In this document: positions 6,929 through 9,690 of the stretch, piece by piece
Numbering within the stretch: position 1 is the first letter of the stretch
Layout: each line of letters starts with the position of its first letter
DNA from: Thermoprotei archaeon
Lineage (GTDB): Archaea > Thermoproteota > Thermoprotei_A > Sulfolobales > Desulfurococcaceae
NCBI GenBank assembly: GCA_003661825.1
Contig: QMWW01000030.1
Coordinates: 1-9,690 of the forward strand
Length of the DNA stretch: 9,690 nucleotides
Direction of reading: 5' to 3'
Notes under the pieces: model-generated
The model's database searches: none
The model's input: only the letters and a program-made list of their open reading frames with translations
Told to the model about the DNA's origin: nothing
Made by a program: the position numbers and the translations under genes

Positions 6929-7585
6929 CTAATCAACCTCTATTCCTCTCCTTAGCGCTATCTTGAGCGCTGCATATAAGTCTCTATACCTGTGTTTAGC
7001 CAGGTTTACTAGATACTTGCTAGAAAGCAGTATATCGTCCAATCTCGTATTCTTAGGCGTAGTTTCCCATTCATCTACTACCTCAGTTCTAACCTTAAGC
7101 TTTTTCTTCAGGGCTAAGGCTATCTTCCAGCCGTTGAATCCTCCACCTATTCTTACCACGATCTTCTTAGAAGGATAACACTGGGTTTTATCAGCTATGT
7201 ACTCGACTACATCTTTTACACTGTATAGGGCTTGATAATCGAGAAGGCCTTCATCGCCTAGAACTACTACACTAGGCCTAGACCCCGGATCTACACCAAA
7301 CACTATTTCGTCGTACTCTTCTTTAAATCTTGTTGCAAGAATAGCTCTTTCGAGCTCGATGCATCTGTGCATGGGATCATATATTACCAGGATATCGCTA
7401 CGTCTACTCGCTTTCTCCACGAAGTACTGGTAGTCAGTATACAGTACGCTGTAGAGTGGGAGCTTATTCTCATCCTCAAATACTGTAAATGCTATGTTGC
7501 GTTTTCTCAGTATACTGAGAACTGCCATAAACCACCTTGGCTCGTATAGAGCAATTACTAGAGGCCTTCTTGAAGTAGTTCTCAT
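6929..7585 (-). CDS. Uncharacterised protein with RuvC/YqgF-like (RNase H fold) motifs
   Basis: 218 residues; I do not recognise a named family. The C-terminal two thirds read like a RuvC/YqgF-type RNase H fold: a first strand IVFGVDPGS with D99; a Gly-rich strand-turn IVVRIGGGFNGWKIA (142-156), as after the second part of YqgF; VVDEWETTP (169-177) with E172, resembling the YqgF DERLTT motif; and a last helix HRYRDLYAALKIALRRG (198-214) with D202. D99, E172 and D202 fall in the right order for a metal-binding catalytic set. The N-terminal 90 residues form a separate alpha/beta segment (PLVIALYEPRW; SDILVIYDP). The ATG start has GGTGA just upstream. It is the first gene of the operon, three bases before the RNA kinase gene, so the two products may work together. 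The fold and any nuclease activity are inference from motifs. Confidence 0.6.
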   Translation of the reverse strand: MRTTSRRPLVIALYEPRWFMAVLSILRKRNIAFTVFEDENKLPLYSVLYTDYQYFVEKASRRSDILVIYDPMHRCIELERAILATRFKEEYDEIVFGVDPGSRPSVVVLGDEGLLDYQALYSVKDVVEYIADKTQCYPSKKIVVRIGGGFNGWKIALALKKKLKVRTEVVDEWETTPKNTRLDDILLSSKYLVNLAKHRYRDLYAALKIALRRGIEVD

Positions 7586-7644
7586 AATTCACCAGATAGC
7601 AATCGATCAAGTACAGGCTCTGGTATTTCCAAGTGTAAAACTGG

Positions 7645-7658
7645 AATATATTAATTGC
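7645..7658 (-). promoter_or_regulatory. Putative promoter of the six-gene mevalonate-containing operon
   Basis: On the minus strand, TTAATATATT (7645-7654) is a good archaeal TATA box. A start about 25 nt downstream would be near 7624, giving a leader of about 39 nt before ATG 7585. An inverted repeat, TTCCA-N10-TGGAA (7627-7646), lies between box and start, where a regulator would block transcription. The positions are inferred, not measured. Confidence 0.4.
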
Positions 7659-7670
7659 TCTAACATAGGG

Positions 7671-7678
7671 TTTATATG
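7671..7678 (+). promoter_or_regulatory. Putative promoter of the RecA-like ATPase-carS unit
   Basis: TTTATATG, preceded by an AGGG segment, is a plausible plus-strand box A. The predicted start near 7699 would leave a very short leader of about 12 nt before GTG 7711. The box itself reads ATATAAA on the other strand, so it could also serve the divergent operon. Confidence 0.4.
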
Positions 7679-7686
7679 TTTAGAGA

Positions 7687-7712
7687 ACCTAGCTAGCTGG
7701 TGTTAACTAGGT
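7687..7712 (+). repeat. Inverted repeat around the ribosome-binding site of the RecA-like gene
   Basis: ACCTAG (7687-7692) and CTAGGT (7707-7712) are perfect 6-bp arms around a 14-nt spacer that holds the GGTG Shine-Dalgarno (7699-7702). The right arm includes the first two bases of the GTG start. It could be a DNA operator or, if transcription starts upstream of it, an RNA hairpin. Chance occurrence is possible. Confidence 0.3.
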
Positions 7713-8331
7713 GCTGTTTACAGGGTGTAGGGATATAGATAAGCTGATAGCTGGTAAAACGGCTATCTTGTTCTACGGTGAAGCTGGTATAGGTAAAACA
7801 ACCATGCTTCTAACAATAGCTTCTAACGTATGCAAAGAGATCTACCCTTGCATATACATCAGTACGGAGGATACACTACACTACGAAAGAGTAGCTAGAG
7901 ACCCTAGTAGGTTTGAAAACGTATTCTTCGAGGAGATCTGGGAGTTCGAAGACCTAGTAGAATACGTTGCCAAGGTTTTAGCATTTACTCCCTATAAGGT
8001 ATTATTTATAGATAGCATAAACTCCCTGTACAGACTAGTAGCTCATAAAGAGGAGGCTATATCAACGTATGGATTCATACTAGGGCTTATATGGAGGAGA
8101 ACTCTAGATCTCGAAGGATACTGGTTTGCGAGTGCTCAAGTAAGAGCTGGATATAGAGAAGAAGACGAGGAGATAGTTGCCAGTGGTATGCCTATTCTCG
8201 AGTACTGGTTTGACCCCATATTCTACATGACCTATAGCGATGGAGAGCGCGTAGTCAAGGTGGTTAAACCTAAAAGCAGTATAGAGAGGAGATACATCGT
8301 TACAGAGGAGGGCATCGAATGGATCAGCTAG
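7711..8331 (+). CDS. Short RecA/RadB-like P-loop ATPase (recombinase paralogue)
   Basis: 206-residue RecA-fold ATPase consisting of little more than the core domain, so it is not the full RadA recombinase (over 300 residues with an N-terminal helix-hairpin-helix). Visible: Walker A GEAGIGKTT (23-31); YISTED (49-54), equivalent to the RecA-family catalytic-Glu strand; Walker B VLFIDSINSLYRL (97-109); SAQVRAGY (141-148), matching the TNQV-type motif L1 region of RadA/RadB; and FDPIFYMTY...VVKVVKP (167-187), the last core strands. It resembles archaeal RadB/RadC-type paralogues, which assist RadA in homologous recombination and repair; a KaiC-like signalling ATPase is the alternative. The start is GTG with GGTG 8 nt before it. 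Its end overlaps carS by 13 bases. No zinc finger, DNA-binding extension or membrane segment is seen. Confidence 0.78.
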   Translation: MLFTGCRDIDKLIAGKTAILFYGEAGIGKTTMLLTIASNVCKEIYPCIYISTEDTLHYERVARDPSRFENVFFEEIWEFEDLVEYVAKVLAFTPYKVLFIDSINSLYRLVAHKEEAISTYGFILGLIWRRTLDLEGYWFASAQVRAGYREEDEEIVASGMPILEYWFDPIFYMTYSDGERVVKVVKPKSSIERRYIVTEEGIEWIS

Positions 8332-8834
8332 TACGATTTGCTATATGGTTTCTCAAATACTACCTACCCCCTATGGTAGCCAATGCTTCACCACTACTAG
8401 TTAGGGGGAGGTATAGAGTAGACTTTTCAATGTTTTTCCTAGACGGTAAACCCCTTCTAGGTAAAAACAAGACCTGGGAGGGAATAGCTATAGGTCTATA
8501 CATGGGTATAGCTTCATCGCTTGCTCTATCCATATATCTCCGCGATCCCCTGCTCATACCGCTAGGAGCAGGTGCCTCGGCTTCTGCCCTCATTGGGGAT
8601 CTGCTCGGCTCGTTTACGAAGAGGAGAATTGGAGTTAGGAGCGGGGATCCCCTACCGCTCTTGGATCAGCTTGACTTCGCAATAGCTTCTTCACTATACT
8701 ATACGCTACTCGGTATAAGGGAGTTTACAGTGCAGTACAGCTATGTTGCTCTCTCGCTACTACTGATCCTCGTTCTCCACCTGCTTAGCAATAGGATAGC
8801 GTACTTGATAGGGGTTAAAGATAAGAAGTGGTAA
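8319..8834 (+). CDS. carS: CDP-archaeol synthase (CTP:2,3-di-O-geranylgeranyl-sn-glycerol-1-phosphate cytidyltransferase)
   Basis: 171-residue integral membrane enzyme (EC 2.7.7.67) that transfers CMP from CTP to unsaturated archaetidic acid, giving the CDP-activated lipid to which head groups are added. The family signatures are clear: an N-terminal hydrophobic segment ending in PPMVANASP (17-25); the catalytic LLGKNKTWEG (46-55); GDLLGSFTKRRIGVRSGDP (93-111); and LPLLDQLDF (112-120). Hydrophobic stretches at about 5-22, 56-74, 78-95, 120-133 and 140-165 fit a small multi-pass protein. ATG 8319 is preceded by GAGGAGG (8305-8311) and lies inside the end of the RecA-like gene, so translation is coupled. 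The short length is normal for this family. The isoprenoid precursor genes lie in the operon transcribed in the opposite direction from the shared promoter region upstream. Confidence 0.94.
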   Translation: MDQLVRFAIWFLKYYLPPMVANASPLLVRGRYRVDFSMFFLDGKPLLGKNKTWEGIAIGLYMGIASSLALSIYLRDPLLIPLGAGASASALIGDLLGSFTKRRIGVRSGDPLPLLDQLDFAIASSLYYTLLGIREFTVQYSYVALSLLLILVLHLLSNRIAYLIGVKDKKW

Positions 8835-8846
8835 AGTTATTAATAC
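8833..8846 (+). promoter_or_regulatory. Putative promoter of rpl44e-rps27e
   Basis: AAAGTTATTAATAC overlaps the carS stop codon and looks like a BRE plus TATA box. The predicted start near 8867 gives a leader of about 40 nt before GTG 8910. Confidence 0.45.
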
Positions 8847-8896
8847 ATGAATACATTCTGGATAATCTAGGACAAGTGTTAGCTATGTATAGTGAA

Positions 8897-8901
8897 AGGT
8901 G
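8897..8901 (+). promoter_or_regulatory. Shine-Dalgarno deciding the rpl44e start
   Basis: AGGTG, 8 nt before GTG 8910. It lies inside the longer open frame from GTG 8892, which has no ribosome-binding site of its own, so it supports the 95-residue product. Confidence 0.65.
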
Positions 8902-8909
8902 CTAGTAGG

Positions 8910-9197
8910 GTGAGGATACCTAAAATCATCGTAACATACTGTCCAAGATGTAGAGCCCATACAGAGCATACGGTAACAATATATAAGCATGGCAAGAGGA
9001 GAGCACTAGCTGCTGGTGAGAGGAGATATGCTGCTAAGAAAAAAGGTTATGGCTCTAAACGTAAATCTGAGCAGAAAAGGTTTGCCAAGGTAACTAAAAA
9101 AGTAGTACTTAAACTCAAGTGTAGAAACTGCGGGTACATACTCCATAGAGAAGGTATTAGGATGAAGAAGTACGAGCTAGTAGAGGTGACTAGGTAG
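8910..9197 (+). CDS. rpl44e: Large ribosomal subunit protein eL42 (L44e)
   Basis: Component of the 50S subunit near the E site. With the start used here it has 95 residues, the usual archaeal size. Two zinc-binding pairs, C11-x2-C14 (YCPRC) and C71-x2-C74 (CRNCG), flank a very basic middle with RRYAAKKKGYGSKRK (38-52), which contains the conserved Gly-rich loop. The frame extends to GTG 8892, adding six residues, but family members start as M-x-[IV]-PK just before the first zinc pair, and AGGTG sits correctly before GTG 8910. The stop codon TAG shares one base with the GTG start of rps27e, so the two are translationally coupled. Identification is near certain; only the start is open. Confidence 0.95.
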   Translation: MRIPKIIVTYCPRCRAHTEHTVTIYKHGKRRALAAGERRYAAKKKGYGSKRKSEQKRFAKVTKKVVLKLKCRNCGYILHREGIRMKKYELVEVTR

Positions 9198-9406
9198 TGG
9201 TGAAAAAGAGGAAGATCCTAATACCCCAACCACACAGTAAGTTCCTAAAAGTTGTATGTAAGATCTGTGGTGCAGAGAACATACTTTTCAGCCACGCTAC
9301 ATTCCCCGCCCGCTGCAAAGTCTGCGGAACAGTACTAGTACAACCAACTGGCGGTAAAGCTAAAATTCTAAGAGAAAGAGCAGAAATTGTTGCAGAACTA
9401 GGATAA
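9197..9406 (+). CDS. rps27e: Small ribosomal subunit protein eS27 (S27e)
   Basis: 30S subunit protein of 69 residues with the four-Cys zinc ribbon C21-x2-C24 ... C40-x2-C43 (VVCKICG, ARCKVCG), preceded by ILIPQPHSKFLKV (7-19) and followed by LVQPTGGKAKI (47-57), all standard for archaeal eS27. The GTG start is set by GAGGTGA (9183-9189), 7 nt upstream and within the end of rpl44e; a second GTG follows three bases later. In several crenarchaea the genes for aIF2-alpha and Nop10 come next in this operon; here the remaining sequence holds two tRNA genes instead. Confidence 0.95.
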   Translation: MVKKRKILIPQPHSKFLKVVCKICGAENILFSHATFPARCKVCGTVLVQPTGGKAKILRERAEIVAELG

Positions 9407-9408
9407 CG

Positions 9409-9416
9409 CTTTCTTT
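9409..9416 (+). terminator. Possible T-rich terminator after rps27e
   Basis: CTTTCTTT three bases after the rps27e stop codon. Archaeal termination often uses short T-rich tracts without a hairpin. The tract is brief and interrupted by C, so support is modest. Confidence 0.3.
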
Positions 9417-9430
9417 CAAACACTTAAAAC
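9417..9430 (+). promoter_or_regulatory. Putative promoter of tRNA-Leu
   Basis: TTAAAA (9424-9429) preceded by an A/C-rich BRE-like stretch. A start about 25 nt downstream would be near 9452, ten bases before the mature 5' end of tRNA-Leu, a normal distance for an RNase P-processed leader. Confidence 0.5.
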
Positions 9431-9461
9431 CCTAGAAACACTCTATAAATCTACCTTGAGA

Positions 9462-9546
9462 GCGGGGGTGCCCGAGCCAGGTCAAAGGGGCCGGGTTGAG
9501 GACCCGGTGGCGTAGGCCTGCGTGGGTTCAAATCCCACCCCCCGCA
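9462..9546 (+). tRNA. tRNA-Leu (anticodon GAG)
   Basis: Complete class II cloverleaf. The acceptor GCGGGGG pairs with CCCCCGC (9539-9545), with discriminator A 9546. The anticodon stem CCGGG/CCCGG (9491-9495, 9503-9507) closes a seven-base loop TTGAGGA with anticodon GAG at 9498-9500, reading CUC/CUU. A long variable arm with GGC/GCC stem follows. The T stem GTGGG/CCCAC closes the TTCAAAT loop (9527-9533). There is no intron and the 3' CCA is not encoded. All stems are strongly GC-rich, as expected in a hyperthermophile. Confidence 0.96.
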
Positions 9547-9607
9547 CTACACTAGCTATGTATTACACACAAAGACTGCCATTGAAACACATGTTATAGG
9601 GAAGGAT

Positions 9608-9685
9608 GGGCCCGTGGTCTAGCCTGGTTAGGACGCCGCCCTCACACGGCGGAGGTCCGGGGTTCAAATCCCCGCGGGCCCACCA
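9608..9685 (+). tRNA. tRNA-Val (anticodon CAC)
   Basis: Complete class I cloverleaf. The acceptor GGGCCCG pairs with CGGGCCC (9675-9681), discriminator A 9682, and CCA is encoded (9683-9685). The anticodon stem CCGCC/GGCGG closes the loop CTCACAC with anticodon CAC at 9643-9645, reading GUG. The T stem CGGGG/CCCCG closes TTCAAAT (9663-9669). There is no intron. It lies 61 bases after tRNA-Leu; no convincing promoter of its own is visible, so cotranscription is possible. Confidence 0.96.
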
Positions 9686-9690
9686 ATAAC

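Noticed and set aside
7494..7706. Plus-strand open frame running across the divergent promoter region
   Set aside because: Half of it is antisense to the RuvC/YqgF-like gene, and it spans both predicted TATA boxes. No family features are visible.
7711..8331. RecA-like gene as the main recombinase RadA
   Set aside because: At 206 residues it lacks the N-terminal domain of RadA and is closer in size to RadB/RadC-type paralogues.
8835..8909. Possible C/D box guide RNA in intergenic gaps
   Set aside because: No paired RUGAUGA and CUGA boxes are present in this gap, nor in 1741-1853, 7586-7710, 9407-9461 or 9547-9607.
9190..9423. Minus-strand open frame opposite rps27e
   Set aside because: It is a shadow of the certain eS27 gene, whose zinc-ribbon motifs are read from the other strand.
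9441..9451. CTATAAAT as the promoter of tRNA-Leu
   Set aside because: A start about 25 nt downstream would fall inside the tRNA. The TTAAAA at 9424-9429 is correctly spaced.
1..9690. CRISPR arrays, insertion sequences, toxin-antitoxin or defence genes
   Set aside because: No regularly spaced direct repeats, transposase motifs, terminal inverted repeats or defence families were seen. Nearly all of the sequence is accounted for by housekeeping-type genes.

Overview
The window comes from an archaeon, most likely a hyperthermophilic member of the Thermoproteota (Crenarchaeota) outside the Sulfolobales. The evidence is archaeal-type ribosomal proteins eL42 and eS27, CDP-archaeol synthase, a FAU-1 RNA-binding protein, UPF0147, a Clp1/Grc3-type RNA kinase, GC-rich tRNA stems, frequent AGA/AGG, AUA and CUA codons, and many GUG starts with GGAGGTGA-like Shine-Dalgarno (SD) sites. 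The genes for mevalonate 5-phosphate dehydratase and its UbiD-family decarboxylase argue against Sulfolobales, which use the classical mevalonate route. The exact order or genus cannot be read from the sequence.

Layout. (1) 1-1710, minus: a two-gene unit, UPF0147 then FAU-1. (2) 1711-1853: a divergent intergenic region with an inverted repeat. (3) 1854-2201, plus: a small zinc protein of the Sjogren/scleroderma autoantigen p27 family. (4) 2176-7585, minus: a six-gene, nearly gapless operon. In transcription order it encodes an uncharacterised protein with RuvC/YqgF-like (RNase H fold) motifs, a Clp1/Grc3-family polynucleotide 5'-kinase, trans-anhydromevalonate 5-phosphate decarboxylase (UbiD family), the large and small subunits of mevalonate 5-phosphate dehydratase (aconitase X type), and thymidylate kinase. 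(5) 7586-7710: a divergent promoter region. (6) 7711-8834, plus: a short RecA/RadB-like ATPase overlapping carS (CDP-archaeol synthase). (7) 8910-9406, plus: eL42 and eS27. (8) 9462-9685, plus: tRNA-Leu(GAG) and tRNA-Val(CAC). No gene-free stretch reaches 300 bases. I saw no mobile element or CRISPR array.

How the genes work together. The three central genes of region 4 carry out the two steps specific to the archaeal mevalonate pathway, from 5-phosphomevalonate to isopentenyl phosphate, which feeds archaeal isoprenoid lipids. The divergent operon, sharing a 125-bp promoter region, encodes CarS, which activates archaeal lipid for head-group attachment. The two transcripts may therefore be co-regulated. 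The first two genes of the large operon pair a candidate nuclease with an RNA 5'-kinase. That arrangement recalls the nuclease-kinase partnerships of eukaryotic Grc3-Las1 and Clp1-TSEN, and it is the most interesting untested idea in the window. FAU-1, UPF0147, the two ribosomal proteins and the tRNAs give the flanks an RNA and translation character.

Start codons were chosen by SD spacing and family length. Several differ from the longest open frame (UPF0147, tmk, dehydratase large subunit, eL42).
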